Shown: positions 16,300 through 26,072, numbered from the stretch's first letter. The stretch: 64,000 bases of DNA from Herbaspirillum sp. SJZ107 (GCF_006715485.1 NZ_VFNH01000001.1:992001-1056000), one strand, 5' to 3'. Notes: a model not told the origin generated them from the letters alone. Program-made: numbers and translations.

Positions 16300-16878
16300 T
16301 CAGACCGGGGCCGCGGGGGCCTGCACGTCGCCCAGTTCCGACTGGCGCGACAGGTGCTGGACGATGAACCAGCTCTGCAGTTCGTTGGTGCGCACGATTT
16401 CGCTGACGATCAGGTCGTTGGTGCCGTCGTCGCCGGCATCGTCGGCGGCGCGCGCCAGCGGACGCGCATCCAGCAGGATCGTTTCGTGGCCGCTGGCCAG
16501 GCGGTCGAGCTGGGCGCGGGCGGATTCGCGGCCGCGCGGTGCGCGTGCGATTTCCGATTCCGAGGCGACGTCGCCCGGCAGCGCGACGGTGACGCCGCCC
16601 AGCGTCTGGATGCGCTCGGCGATCGAATCCATCAGCTCGGCCTGTTCTTCGTAGTGCTTGTCGAACAGCAGGTGCAGTTCGTAGAAGGTGGCGCCGGCGG
16701 TCTGCCAGTGCGCCTTCTTGTAGGCGTCGCGCATGGCCATCGTATGCGCCAGCAGGCGGTTGAGCGCACGCACGCTCTTGGAACGGACTTCTTCCGACAG
16801 TCCGATGCGGACCGGCGCCAGCGCGCCGAATTCCTGGACGATATGCTTGTTTTCCTTCGATTTTTTCTTGTCAGCCAT
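16300..16878 (-). CDS. dps: Dps-family DNA-protection ferritin
   Basis: This 192-residue protein has the Dps/ferritin-like helix with the ferroxidase motif HWQTAGATFYELHLLFDKHYEEQ near residue 60. Such proteins form dodecamers that oxidise and store iron with hydrogen peroxide and protect DNA in stationary phase. The Lys-rich N-terminal tail (MADKKKSKENKH) is of the type that binds DNA. It is a single gene, convergent with the secreted protein to its left. Confidence 0.93.
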   Translation of the reverse strand: MADKKKSKENKHIVQEFGALAPVRIGLSEEVRSKSVRALNRLLAHTMAMRDAYKKAHWQTAGATFYELHLLFDKHYEEQAELMDSIAERIQTLGGVTVALPGDVASESEIARAPRGRESARAQLDRLASGHETILLDARPLARAADDAGDDGTNDLIVSEIVRTNELQSWFIVQHLSRQSELGDVQAPAAPV

Positions 16879-16992
16879 TATTACTCTCGCAGTAGGTTGG
16901 AAAAGCCATGCCGCCGAAGGAGCGGCACGGGCGTTGCGAAAATATACAGAACTGACGAAATTGATGGCGCTTGTTACGATTGGCGGCGCGCT

Positions 16993-17316
16993 TCAGGCCA
17001 GCAGCGCCGGCAGCAGGGCGGCGGCCGGCTTGCGCACCTTGGTGTAGCGGCGTGGCGGCGCCGACCCGATCTTGCGCGCGTCGATGACGTGCAGCCCCGG
17101 CTGCAGCTCCCTGGCGGCCACCAGGAAGCGTTCGAACATGGCGTCGTCCGCCATCGCGCCGCCGACCAGCACGTCGAAGCGGACGCCGGCCAGGGCGTTC
17201 AGGGCGGTGTCGGGATCGGGCACCGCGACCAGTTTGAGCGGGGATTCACCGATCAGGCGGGTTGCGGTGTCGTATAGCGGTTCGTCGCCGCCGACGAGGA
17301 GGACGTAGATCGGCAT
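16993..17316 (-). CDS. Small receiver-like protein lacking the phospho-acceptor
   Basis: This 107-residue protein starts with PIYVLLVGGDEPLYDTATRL, like the first strand and helix of response-regulator receivers. It continues with ALNALAGVRFDVLVGGAMAD where a receiver would have the phosphorylated Asp, here replaced by Gly. A basic stretch (RRYTKVRKP) occupies the C-terminus. It may be a pseudo-receiver, but the similarity is weak and the function unknown. It sits between dps and a GGDEF/EAL gene. Confidence 0.55.
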   Translation of the reverse strand: MPIYVLLVGGDEPLYDTATRLIGESPLKLVAVPDPDTALNALAGVRFDVLVGGAMADDAMFERFLVAARELQPGLHVIDARKIGSAPPRRYTKVRKPAAALLPALLA

Positions 17317-17410
17317 CGCGTCGCCTTTTTCGGTAAATTAATACCAGATGGTAACGCTGAAATTTCCTTGCAGCATTCAGCTGAGTCCTATTCGTTGCGT
17401 AGGAATACAC

Positions 17411-19687
17411 TTACACCAAGGCAGTGTCGGATGCCGCGGATGTCATGGCTGCGGCAGCCCCGCCGGCGGTATCGTCGAGCCAGCCGAGCAGCTGGTCGAG
17501 CGGCATCGGGCGGTGATACAGGAAGCCCTGCATGTAGGGGCGGCCGTGTGACTTCAGGTAGCACGCCTGGGCATCGGATTCGATGCCTTCCGCGACCACG
17601 CGCAGGCCGAGGTGGCCGGCCATCGACAGGATCGACTGCACGATCGCGGTGCCGCTCTCGTCGTGCGGCGTGTCGTGCATGAAGCTCTTGTCGATCTTCA
17701 GTTCGTACAGCGGCATCTTTTTCAGGTAGGCCAGGTTCGAGTAGCCGGTGCCGAAGTCGTCGACCGAGAAGCGGATGCCGAGCGCGCTCAGTTCGTGCAT
17801 GCGCGCGATGGTCTGGGCGATGTCCTCGACCAGCAGCCCTTCGGTCACTTCGAAGATCAGCTGCTCGGGCGGAGCGCCGGTCTCGAGCAGGATGGCGCGC
17901 ACCTGCTGCACGAAATCCGGCTGGCGGAACTGCAGCGGGCTGACGTTGATCGACAGCGGCATCGGATGCCCGGCGCGGTCCAGCGCCAGCCAGGCGGCGC
18001 AGGCCTGGCGCAGCACCCAGTGTCCGAGGGGGACGATGATGCCGCTCGATTCCGCCGCCGGGATGAAGATGTCGGGGCGGACCATGCTGCCGTCGGCGCG
18101 GCGCCAGCGCATCAGGAGCTCGGCGCCGGCCGGCGCGCCGCCATGGTCGACCTGCAGCTGCAGGTGCATCGACAGCTCGCCGTTGACCAGCGCCTGCGCC
18201 AGGTCGCGCTCCAGCGTCAGCTTGTGCTGGGCTTCGGCCAGCATCGCGCTTTCGAACAGCACCACGCCGTTGCGGCCGCCGGACTTGGCGCGGTACATCG
18301 CGGTATCGGCCTCGCGCAGCAGGTCGTGCGCACTGGCGCAGCCGCGCTGCACCAGCGTCACCCCGATGCTGGAGGCGATACGGTAGGGCTGGCCTTCGAG
18401 GTCGAGCGGCGCGGCCAGCGCGCTGCCCACCAGGCCGGCCAGGTCGAGCGCGCGCTGCGCGGCGGCCGCCGGATCCGTGCCCAGCCCGTCGACCAGCACC
18501 ACGAACTCGTCGCCGCCGATGCGGGCCACGGTGTCGCAGCTGCGCACCGCCTGTGCCAGGCGCGTCGCGGCATGGCCGAGCAGGGCGTCGCCGACCGCAT
18601 GGCCGCGCGCGTCGTTGATGTCCTTGAAATTGTCGAGGTCGAGATAGAGCACGGCGCCCAGTCCATTGCCGGCGCGGGCCTGCTCGACCACCGCGCCGAG
18701 GCGCTCCATCAGCAGGCGCCTGTTCGGCAGCCCGGTGAGCACGTCGTAGAAGGCCAGGCGGTGGATCGCGTCGGCCGCCATGCGGCGCTCGGTGATGTCG
18801 CGCCCGACCACGACCCAGTGGCTGGTCGGCTCGCCGGCGCGCGAGAACGGCACCGCCTCGAGCTCGACCCAGAAGGTCTCGCCGGCCCGCGTATAACAGA
18901 TCAGCTCATCGTTGCAGGGCTGGCCGGCGATCAGCGCCTCGAACAGGCGCTTCAGGACCGCCGGATCGGTCTCCGGTCCCTGCAGCACGTGCAGGCTGTG
19001 GCCGACGATCTCCTCGCGGGTGTAGCCGGTGCGGCGCAGGAAGGCGTCGTTGGCGAAGGTGATCGGCTGCGGCGCCTGCTGGGCGTCGGCAGCCTTGGCG
19101 ATCAGCACCAGGTCGTTCAGGCGCGAGACCGCGGCCGAGGTCAGTTCGAGGTCGGACAGCGAGCGCGACAGGCCCTTGAGCAGGGTGCTGCTGGTCAGCA
19201 CCAGCATCGCGCCGATGGTGCCGTAGTTCAGGGCGGCGACCAGGGATGCCTTGAGCGGATCGTGTTCCCAGCCCGGCACGTGCAGCACGATATGGCCGTC
19301 GGCGCCGAGCGCGACCAGCGAGGCGGCGCCGAGCACGAGCGCCAGCATCGCCGGGCGCATGCCCAGCAGGATGGACGCGATCAGCGGTGGACCCAGCAGG
19401 TAGCTCAGGCTGGCCGCGCCGACGGTCAGCATCAGGACCACGGACAGCAGGTAGACCACGGTCAGGAAATGCAGCACGCGCGCCGTATAGGACAGCTTCC
19501 TGAGCCGCCAGACGGCGAAAATCCAGACCAGCGCGACCGTGTCGGCGACGGCGACGGTCCACATGCCCTGGGATACCAGCAGGGGAAAGATCGCGACGGT
19601 CGACAGACTGCCCACCACGAGTACCACCGACAGCAGGGAGGTGAAGGTCCGTTCCCGCCAGGCGGCGATATCGTTCACGTTGGCCAT
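17411..19687 (-). CDS. Membrane-bound PAS-GGDEF-EAL protein (c-di-GMP turnover)
   Basis: This 758-residue protein has an N-terminal block of about six membrane helices (residues 15-190). A PAS domain follows near 205-330, then a GGDEF domain with intact ARIGGDEF and upstream inhibitory site RSCD, then an EAL domain. The EAL signature reads ELL (GAELLMRW) rather than EAL, but the catalytic glutamate remains, as do NVSPLQF and DDFGTGYSNL. Both synthesis and breakdown of c-di-GMP are therefore possible. The start MANVNDIAAWRERTF was chosen because the upstream A+T-rich 280 bases look non-coding. It is divergent from a second GGDEF-EAL gene. Confidence 0.92.
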   Translation of the reverse strand: MANVNDIAAWRERTFTSLLSVVLVVGSLSTVAIFPLLVSQGMWTVAVADTVALVWIFAVWRLRKLSYTARVLHFLTVVYLLSVVLMLTVGAASLSYLLGPPLIASILLGMRPAMLALVLGAASLVALGADGHIVLHVPGWEHDPLKASLVAALNYGTIGAMLVLTSSTLLKGLSRSLSDLELTSAAVSRLNDLVLIAKAADAQQAPQPITFANDAFLRRTGYTREEIVGHSLHVLQGPETDPAVLKRLFEALIAGQPCNDELICYTRAGETFWVELEAVPFSRAGEPTSHWVVVGRDITERRMAADAIHRLAFYDVLTGLPNRRLLMERLGAVVEQARAGNGLGAVLYLDLDNFKDINDARGHAVGDALLGHAATRLAQAVRSCDTVARIGGDEFVVLVDGLGTDPAAAAQRALDLAGLVGSALAAPLDLEGQPYRIASSIGVTLVQRGCASAHDLLREADTAMYRAKSGGRNGVVLFESAMLAEAQHKLTLERDLAQALVNGELSMHLQLQVDHGGAPAGAELLMRWRRADGSMVRPDIFIPAAESSGIIVPLGHWVLRQACAAWLALDRAGHPMPLSINVSPLQFRQPDFVQQVRAILLETGAPPEQLIFEVTEGLLVEDIAQTIARMHELSALGIRFSVDDFGTGYSNLAYLKKMPLYELKIDKSFMHDTPHDESGTAIVQSILSMAGHLGLRVVAEGIESDAQACYLKSHGRPYMQGFLYHRPMPLDQLLGWLDDTAGGAAAAMTSAASDTALV

Positions 19688-19990
19688 GATGATGAGGGCG
19701 GCACTTCTGCGGCACGCCGATAGAAAAATTGATGAATTTGAAGAATCATAAATTGCCAATAGGTAATTGTCACCAAGTTTTTGACAAATGTGTATCAATT
19801 CTGTACCAGCGCAACGCGGGTGTGTGGGCGCGTATGTCCAGACCCGATACCTCATGGCCTCTGGTGTTGTGAACGGCAAAAAGATGGTTTGCGAGACACA
19901 AAACCTGGTAGAAATTATTGTCTTTGAGGAATGATGCCGATATGATTGGTGCCTTCTCATACCCACGGCAAATATTTTATTGCCCCCAGG
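19688..19990. other. Divergent regulatory gap between two GGDEF-EAL genes
   Basis: This gap of about 300 bases is richer in A+T than its surroundings and separates two divergent c-di-GMP genes, so it should hold both promoters. I see no convincing operator, RNA or small gene. Weak starts within it (GTG 19966 on the minus strand, TTG 19946 on the plus strand) extend the flanking frames but add no recognisable protein sequence. Confidence 0.5.
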
Positions 19991-22216
19991 ATGTCAAAGC
20001 GCCATCAGCAATTGCCAGGGTCCCCCACCGGCTTCCACCCCGGTCCCTCGAACTTCCCAGCCGGGATGCCCGTGTTCAGTGACCTGCCGGCCGCTACCGA
20101 TGGCAAGCCGCCGCGGCTGCTGGTGGTCGACGACGAAGCGCATGCCTTGCGCTCGCTCGGCCAGTTGCTGCACGGGCGCGGCTACCACCTGACCTGCGTC
20201 GCCAGCGGCGGCGAGGCCCTGGCGCGGCTGGCGCGCGAACGCTTCGACCTGGTGCTGCTCGACCTGCGCCTGCCGGACGTCGGCGGCGACCGGGTCATGG
20301 ACTTCATCAACCAGCAGGGCATCGACGCCGGCGTGATCGTCATCAGCGGGATGGTCGAGATCGACGCGGCGATCGGTGCCCTCAAGCGCGGCGCCCACGA
20401 CTACTTGCGCAAGCCCTACAGCCGCGAGGAACTGTTGCAGACGGTCGCCAACGCGCTGCAGCAGCGCCGCCTGGAGCAGGGCAACCGCCTGATCGCCCGC
20501 CAGCTGGAAAACTCGGAAAAGATGTACCGCTACCTGGTCGACTCGTCGCCGGACATCATCTACACGCTCGACCATGAAGGCCGCTTCACCTTCGTCAACG
20601 ACCGCGCCTGCCAGCTGCTCGGCTACACCCGGCGCGAACTGATCGGCCAGCACTACGCGGTGCTGGTGCACGAGGACGACCTGGAACGCGCGCGCCACGT
20701 GTTCGACGAGCGCCGCGCCGGCGAACGGGCCGCGCGCAACGTCGAGCTGCGCCTCGAATGCCGCGCCGGCACCCGCCATGCGCACGCCTTCAACACCACG
20801 GCGATGACGATTTCGCTGAATGCGATGGGCATGCACCGGCCGGACCGGGCGCCGGGCGAACCGTCCTTCATCGGCACCTACGGCATCGCACGCGACGTCA
20901 GCGGCCGCAAGCGCGCCGAAGAGGTGATCTACCACCAGGCCTACCACGACATCCTGACCGGCCTGCCGAACCGCACGCTGTTCAAGGACCGCCTCGGCCT
21001 GGCGCTGCACCAGGCCCGGCGCAAGCATGCCGAACTGGCGGTGATGTTCGTCGACCTGGACCGCTTCAAGCTGGTCAACGACACCCTCGGCCACGTGCAG
21101 GGCGACGAATTGCTGCAGCAGGCCGCAGGGCGCCTGAAGGAATGCCTGCGCAAGGGCGATACGCTGGCGCGCCAGGGCGGCGACGAATTCACCATCGTGC
21201 TGCCCGAGCTGCGCGACCGCGAGGATGCGCGCATCGTCGCCTCCAAGTTCCTCGAGCGGCTGCACCAGCCCTTCGACCTGGACGGCCACCAGGTGCACAT
21301 CTCGGCCTCGATCGGCATCGCGGTCTACCCGGAACACGGCGAGACCATCGACGAGCTGCTGCGCCACGCCGACATCGCCATGTACCAGGTCAAAGGGCGC
21401 GGCAAGAACGGCCACGCCTTCTACGACCCGTCGATGCAGGATGCGGCGCACCAGAAGATCGCGCTCGAACAGGGCTTGCGCAAGGCGCTCGAGAACGATG
21501 AACTGGAAATGTACTACCAGCCGCAGATCGACGCCGCCAGCGGCCGCATCATCGGTGCCGAGGCGCTGATGCGCTGGAACCACCCGCTGCGCGGCGTGGT
21601 CTCGCCCGGTGAATTCTTACCCTTCGCCGAGGAGAGCGGCCTGATGCTGCCGATCTCGGACTGGATGATCGGCGCGCTGTGCCGCGACATGTCCGCCTGG
21701 ACCCACATCGGCGGCGTCCAGCTGAAGCTGTCGCTGAACGTATCGCCGCAATACCTGGACCGCGGCGATTTCTTCGACAAGATGCACGACGCCATGCTGA
21801 GCCATGGCGTCGCGCCCGGCGCCATCGAAGTCGAGATCACCGAAAACATCTGCATCCGCAACCCGCAGCGCGCCATCGAGCAGCTGAACAAGCTGGGGCA
21901 GCTCGGCGTGTCGGTGGCGATCGACGACTTCGGCACCGGCTATTCGTCGCTGGCCTACCTGCACCGCTTCCCGGTCCATACCATCAAGATCGACCAGTCC
22001 TTCGTGCAGGAGATCCACGACGAGAACGGCCACTACCCGGTGGTGCTGGCGATCATCTCGATCTCGCGCGGATTGCGGCTGCACCTGGTGGCCGAAGGCG
22101 TCGAGACCGAGGTGCAGGCGCGCTACCTGCGCGCCCATGGCTGTACCGCGATGCAGGGCTACCTGTTCCACCGGCCGATGCCGCTCGGCCGCTTCGTCGA
22201 CGTGCTGCACGCGTGA
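19991..22216 (+). CDS. Response regulator with REC-PAS-GGDEF-EAL domains
   Basis: This protein of about 741 residues is soluble. A receiver domain (about 37-155) carries LLVVDDE, the phospho-acceptor in VLLDLRLPD and the conserved Lys in RKPYS. A PAS domain (about 175-310), a GGDEF domain (ARQGGDEF with inhibitory site RKGD) and an EAL domain (GAEALMRW, LNVSPQYL, DDFGTGYSSLAYL) follow. All key motifs are intact, so both cyclase and phosphodiesterase activity are possible, gated by phosphorylation. Starts at 19991 and 20066 are both possible. No cognate kinase is adjacent. Confidence 0.92.
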   Translation: MSKRHQQLPGSPTGFHPGPSNFPAGMPVFSDLPAATDGKPPRLLVVDDEAHALRSLGQLLHGRGYHLTCVASGGEALARLARERFDLVLLDLRLPDVGGDRVMDFINQQGIDAGVIVISGMVEIDAAIGALKRGAHDYLRKPYSREELLQTVANALQQRRLEQGNRLIARQLENSEKMYRYLVDSSPDIIYTLDHEGRFTFVNDRACQLLGYTRRELIGQHYAVLVHEDDLERARHVFDERRAGERAARNVELRLECRAGTRHAHAFNTTAMTISLNAMGMHRPDRAPGEPSFIGTYGIARDVSGRKRAEEVIYHQAYHDILTGLPNRTLFKDRLGLALHQARRKHAELAVMFVDLDRFKLVNDTLGHVQGDELLQQAAGRLKECLRKGDTLARQGGDEFTIVLPELRDREDARIVASKFLERLHQPFDLDGHQVHISASIGIAVYPEHGETIDELLRHADIAMYQVKGRGKNGHAFYDPSMQDAAHQKIALEQGLRKALENDELEMYYQPQIDAASGRIIGAEALMRWNHPLRGVVSPGEFLPFAEESGLMLPISDWMIGALCRDMSAWTHIGGVQLKLSLNVSPQYLDRGDFFDKMHDAMLSHGVAPGAIEVEITENICIRNPQRAIEQLNKLGQLGVSVAIDDFGTGYSSLAYLHRFPVHTIKIDQSFVQEIHDENGHYPVVLAIISISRGLRLHLVAEGVETEVQARYLRAHGCTAMQGYLFHRPMPLGRFVDVLHA

Positions 22217-22331
22217 CGCAGTAATCGTGGTAGGATGGCGGCCTGGCTGGCCACATCGCCCGCCATCTCACCCCGGCCCAGCAAACGCCGCGTAACCGTC
22301 GCGCAGCGACGCCCCTTACCGGACCCTGGCC

Positions 22332-22706
22332 ATGCCTACTTCCTCTCCCCGCGTGCTCGTCGTCGACGATGACTGCGACGTCGCCGATTTCCTGACCGAA
22401 GCCCTCGGCCTGCACGGTATCCAGGCATGCTGCGCCTACGGCGGCGCCGAAGCGCTGCAGCTCGTGCGCGAATTCCGGCCCGACGCGCTGCTGCTCGACC
22501 TCGCCATGCTGAACATCGACGGCTTCGACGTCGCCAGCGCCGTGCGCGCGACCGGCGAGGTCCCTTACCTGGTGGCGCTGTCGTCCTGTAACGCACCGGC
22601 CACGCGGGCGCGCACCCTGGCCGCCGGCTTCAATGCGCACCTGGCGAAGCCGGCGAGCATCGACACCATCGTCTCGACGCTCAGGAGCAGGCCGCTGCCG
22701 GCCTGA
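22332..22706 (+). CDS. Single-domain response regulator
   Basis: This 124-residue protein is a stand-alone receiver: VLVVDDDCDVADFL, phospho-acceptor in ALLLDLAMLNIDG, and the conserved Lys in AHLAKPASIDTI. There is no output domain, as in CheY-like proteins. It follows the REC-PAS-GGDEF-EAL gene by 115 bases on the same strand and may receive phosphate from a hybrid kinase elsewhere. Confidence 0.92.
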   Translation: MPTSSPRVLVVDDDCDVADFLTEALGLHGIQACCAYGGAEALQLVREFRPDALLLDLAMLNIDGFDVASAVRATGEVPYLVALSSCNAPATRARTLAAGFNAHLAKPASIDTIVSTLRSRPLPA

Positions 22707-22722
22707 GGTTCACATGTGATGC

Positions 22723-23748
22723 TCAGGCCTGTTTGCGCTTGCGGAACACGCCGAGGCCCGCGAGACCCAGGCCCAGCAGCGCGACCGAGTGCGGCTCCGG
22801 CACCGGCGTCTCCGGCCCGAACACCTGGTCGCGCACGCTGGCGGCGATGTCCGGGAAATTCGTGAAGACGCCGTCCACGCCGAGGTTGTAGGCGCTGGCG
22901 TAGGTCGACGGATTGTTCAGGTAGGTGTACGGGATCACGCTCAGGCCGGCGCCGTGGGCGGCGTTCACGCAGGCGGCGCTGAGCTGGCCGGTCGAGGGGC
23001 CGATGCCGTCGGCGATGGCGGCCACCTGGGCCGCCGCTGCCGCGGTGGTCGGGCAGGCGCCGAGGTAGCTGACCGGAATGGCGGAATTGGCGTTCAGGTA
23101 GCTCACCTGGGTGGCGTCGAACGACTGCGTCAGGGCGCGGCCGGCGGTCGTGAAGTAACCGTTGTATTTCGTATCGGTCAGGCCGGCCAGGATCGCTTCC
23201 GCCACGGCCAGGCCGCCTTGCTTGGCTTCCGGGAAGACGCCGATGGCGATGCCCGTGGCCAGGTAGTTGTTGTAGGCCAGGTCGAGGAAGTCGCTGTAGG
23301 ACGCGAAGGTGTACGACTGGCCGGCATCGAAATACGTCTTGTCGGTGCAGTAGCCGTTCGCATTGCGGCAGGTCACCGACAGCTGGCGCAGCTGCGCCAG
23401 CGTGAATTTCGTGACGTCGTAGCTGCCGTTGGCGGAGCGCAGGGCGGCGATGTCCGGATGCGTCGCCGCGTAGGCCACGACGTTGGTGGTGGCGTTCAGG
23501 GTACCGTCGTGCAGCATCACTGCCTTGTTGTCCGCGGTCAGGTAGACGTCGCCCTCGATGTAGTCGGCGCCCATGCGCATCGCCAGCTGGTAGGCCTGGA
23601 TCGACTCTTCCGGCAGGTAGCCGCTGGCGCCGCGGTGGGAAATCACCAGCGGACGGTCGCCGGTCAGCGTCGGCGTGGCCTGCGCCGTACCGGAAAAGAG
23701 GGTCAGGGCGGCGAGCGGCAGCAGGCAGAGATGCATCGGTTGTTTCAT
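22723..23748 (-). CDS. Glycerophosphodiester phosphodiesterase with PEP-CTERM anchor
   Basis: This 341-residue secreted enzyme hydrolyses glycerophosphodiesters to glycerol-3-phosphate and an alcohol. A signal peptide (LCLLPLAALTLFSGTAQA) precedes the GDPD domain, with ISHRGASGYLPEES, the metal-site IEGDVYLT and VMLHDGTLNATTN, and FPEAKQGG. The C-terminus is a PEP-CTERM sorting signal: VPEP, a hydrophobic helix, then RKRKQA. That marks the protein for exosortase processing and surface display. It lies 37 bases after ppk2 and may be read from the same promoter, linking organic phosphate use with polyphosphate. Confidence 0.92.
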   Translation of the reverse strand: MKQPMHLCLLPLAALTLFSGTAQATPTLTGDRPLVISHRGASGYLPEESIQAYQLAMRMGADYIEGDVYLTADNKAVMLHDGTLNATTNVVAYAATHPDIAALRSANGSYDVTKFTLAQLRQLSVTCRNANGYCTDKTYFDAGQSYTFASYSDFLDLAYNNYLATGIAIGVFPEAKQGGLAVAEAILAGLTDTKYNGYFTTAGRALTQSFDATQVSYLNANSAIPVSYLGACPTTAAAAAQVAAIADGIGPSTGQLSAACVNAAHGAGLSVIPYTYLNNPSTYASAYNLGVDGVFTNFPDIAASVRDQVFGPETPVPEPHSVALLGLGLAGLGVFRKRKQA

Positions 23749-23785
23749 GAGAGCGGATCCTTTCGGGGTGGGGGAGGGTTCTCGG

Positions 23786-24709
23786 TCAGTAAATTTCCGG
23801 CACGATGATCTCGGGCGGCACCGGCCGCCGCACGTAGTCCTCGTGGTATTCGCGCTGCGGCAGGTGGATCTCGGGCCGCTCGATCTCGACGTAGGGCATC
23901 TGCTGCAGCAGGTGGTGGATGCAGTTCAGGCGCGCTTTTTTCTTGTCGACCGCCTGCACCACCCACCATTTCGCTTCCGGAATGTGGGTCCGCTCCAGCA
24001 TGATTTCCTTGGCCTTGGTGTATTCCTCCCAGCGCCGGCGCGATTCCAGGTCCATCGGACTCAGCTTCCACTGCTTGAGCGGATCGTGGATGCGGCTCAG
24101 GAAGCGCGCGTTCTGCTCTTCGTCGGAAATCGAGAACCAGTACTTGATCAGCTGGATCCCCGAACGCACCAGCATGCGCTCGAACTCCGGCACGGTCTGG
24201 AAGAATTCCTCGTACTGGTCGTCGCTGCAGAACCCCATCACGCGCTCGACCCCGGCGCGGTTGTACCAGCTGCGGTCGAACAGGACGATTTCGCCGGCGG
24301 CCGGCAGGTGCGGCACGTAGCGCTGGAAATACCATTGCGTGCGTTCGCGGTCGTTCGGTGCCGGCAGCGCCGCCACCCGGCACACGCGCGGGTTCAGGCG
24401 CTGCACGATGCGCTTGATGACGCCGCCCTTGCCGGCGGCGTCGCGGCCCTCGAACAGGATGACCACCTTGTGGCCGGTCTGCACGACCCAGTCCTGCAGC
24501 TTGACCAGCTCGGCCTGCAGGCGGAACAGTTCGCGGAAATAGCGCTGGCGCGCATCGCGCTCGGCATCGCTGGCCTCCAGCTGCGGCAGCAGCGTGTCCG
24601 GATCGAGGGCGCGGTCGTCGAGCTCGAGTTCCAGCTCTTCGTCGTAGCTGTCCAGGGCGTCGCGCTGGACGCGCTGGAGGATGTCGTCGTTGCGGTCGAA
24701 TTCTTTCAT
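23786..24709 (-). CDS. ppk2: Polyphosphate kinase 2 family protein
   Basis: This 307-residue enzyme of the PPK2 family transfers phosphate between polyphosphate and nucleotides. The Walker A motif is FEGRDAAGKGGVIKR, the Walker B/lid segment is FDRSWYNRAGVERVMGF, and the helical lid contains RIHDPLKQWKLSP. The single-domain length matches class I enzymes. It is followed by the GDPD gene. Together with ppk1 and ppx-like genes in this window, the organism has a full polyphosphate cycle. Confidence 0.93.
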   Translation of the reverse strand: MKEFDRNDDILQRVQRDALDSYDEELELELDDRALDPDTLLPQLEASDAERDARQRYFRELFRLQAELVKLQDWVVQTGHKVVILFEGRDAAGKGGVIKRIVQRLNPRVCRVAALPAPNDRERTQWYFQRYVPHLPAAGEIVLFDRSWYNRAGVERVMGFCSDDQYEEFFQTVPEFERMLVRSGIQLIKYWFSISDEEQNARFLSRIHDPLKQWKLSPMDLESRRRWEEYTKAKEIMLERTHIPEAKWWVVQAVDKKKARLNCIHHLLQQMPYVEIERPEIHLPQREYHEDYVRRPVPPEIIVPEIY

Positions 24710-24915
24710 GGCGGGTCCCGGCAGTCAGAACGGTTTCGAAAAAGGGGCAATCCGATTGCGTACTGTGGACAGCCGCGCGCTGGAACGGTTCGCGGCCTGG
24801 GCGGTGGCATGCGTATTCATGAAAGTTGACTCGGCGTTAATAATTCCGAGACAACTATAGAGGGGGATTGTGACCGCAACGTGACGCTGCGGCGCAGTAC
24901 AAGGCCTGCGGCGCC

Positions 24916-25950
24916 TCAGCGCGGCCGTTGCAGCCGCAGCAGCAGCCAGGCCACCGCCGCGGTGAAGGCGGCGGTAAAGCCGAGCACGATCCAGAAGCCG
25001 TGCGCATGCTGCGCCAGCGGCACGCCGCCGACGTTCATGCCGAGCAGGCCGGCGATCAGGTTGATCGGCAGCGCCATCACGGTGACGATGGTCAGCAGGA
25101 ACAGGCTGCGGTTGTTGTCTTCGTTGACCTGGGCCGCGATCTCTTCCTGCAGCAGCTTGATGCGTTCCTGCAGCGAGGCGAGGTCGCTCAGCACCACCGT
25201 GAATTCCTCGGTCGACTGGCGCAGGTCCTGGCGGTCCTCGGGCGCGACCCAGGCGGGCGGCCGCTGCAGCAGCCGGAACAGCGCCGCCGGTTCCGGCGCC
25301 AGCAAGCGCTGCAGGCGTACCAGCACCCGTCGCAGCGCGCCCAGGTCTTCGCGCTTGCGCGTCAGGCGCCCGGCGAGCAACTGGTCTTCGGTGGTGTCGA
25401 CCCGGGCCACGGCGTCGCGCACGATGTTGACCAGCACCTCGGCCTGGTCGCGCAGCAGGTGCACCAGCAGTTCCACCGGCGAGCGCAGCGGCGCGCCATG
25501 CAGCACCGCCTGGCGCAGGCGTTCGATCGATTCCAGCGGCTTGCGGCGCGCGCTGATCACGCCGTGCGGGGTCACGTGCACCCACAGCGTGGAAATGTCG
25601 GCGCTGTCGAAGGAAAAGTTGTGGAGGACGTCGTTGACCACCGCGACCAGCGCATTGTCGACGACCTCGATGCGGGTCGAGCGTGAGCCCTGGTGCAGGA
25701 TCTCGTAGAAGCCTTCGTCGAGGCCGGCGTGGGCGCGCAGCCAGCGCTCGCTGGCGGCGTTCGACAGGTTGAAATGGAGCCAGAAGTACTGGTCCGGGAC
25801 CGCGTCGCTTGCGGCAACGCCGGCCGACCGGCGCAAACGGGCGATGGCGTCCGGCGCGCCGATCGCAGCCGTCCGGCCGTCCGCATCGATCAGGAAACCC
25901 CATACCAGGCCGGCATCATCGGAACCATACTGGAAGGCGGACAGGGACAT
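24916..25950 (-). CDS. ZntB/CorA-family divalent cation transporter
   Basis: This 344-residue CorA-superfamily protein has a large soluble N-terminal domain, a long helix (about 130-270) and two C-terminal membrane helices. The pore-signature GMN occurs in LLGMNVGGVPLAQHAHG between the helices. The GVPLAQ loop is of the ZntB type, for which zinc transport is reported; magnesium cannot be excluded. It is a single gene, with a 206-base gap before ppk2. Confidence 0.88.
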   Translation of the reverse strand: MSLSAFQYGSDDAGLVWGFLIDADGRTAAIGAPDAIARLRRSAGVAASDAVPDQYFWLHFNLSNAASERWLRAHAGLDEGFYEILHQGSRSTRIEVVDNALVAVVNDVLHNFSFDSADISTLWVHVTPHGVISARRKPLESIERLRQAVLHGAPLRSPVELLVHLLRDQAEVLVNIVRDAVARVDTTEDQLLAGRLTRKREDLGALRRVLVRLQRLLAPEPAALFRLLQRPPAWVAPEDRQDLRQSTEEFTVVLSDLASLQERIKLLQEEIAAQVNEDNNRSLFLLTIVTVMALPINLIAGLLGMNVGGVPLAQHAHGFWIVLGFTAAFTAAVAWLLLRLQRPR

Positions 25951-26072
25951 GGCGTTCTCTTGGCAAGCGTTGCGGGGATTGTAGAGCAGGGCGCCTTGTC
26001 ATGCTGCTGACATGGACGGCGATTATGCTGGCGTTTCTCTCTCCAAAGTGGTTCTTCGCAGGAACCCGGATT

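Noticed and set aside
24725..24820. A 31-codon minus-strand frame beginning MNTHATAQAANRSS upstream of ppk2
   Set aside because: No ribosome site and no similarity; it is too short to support without comparison to relatives.
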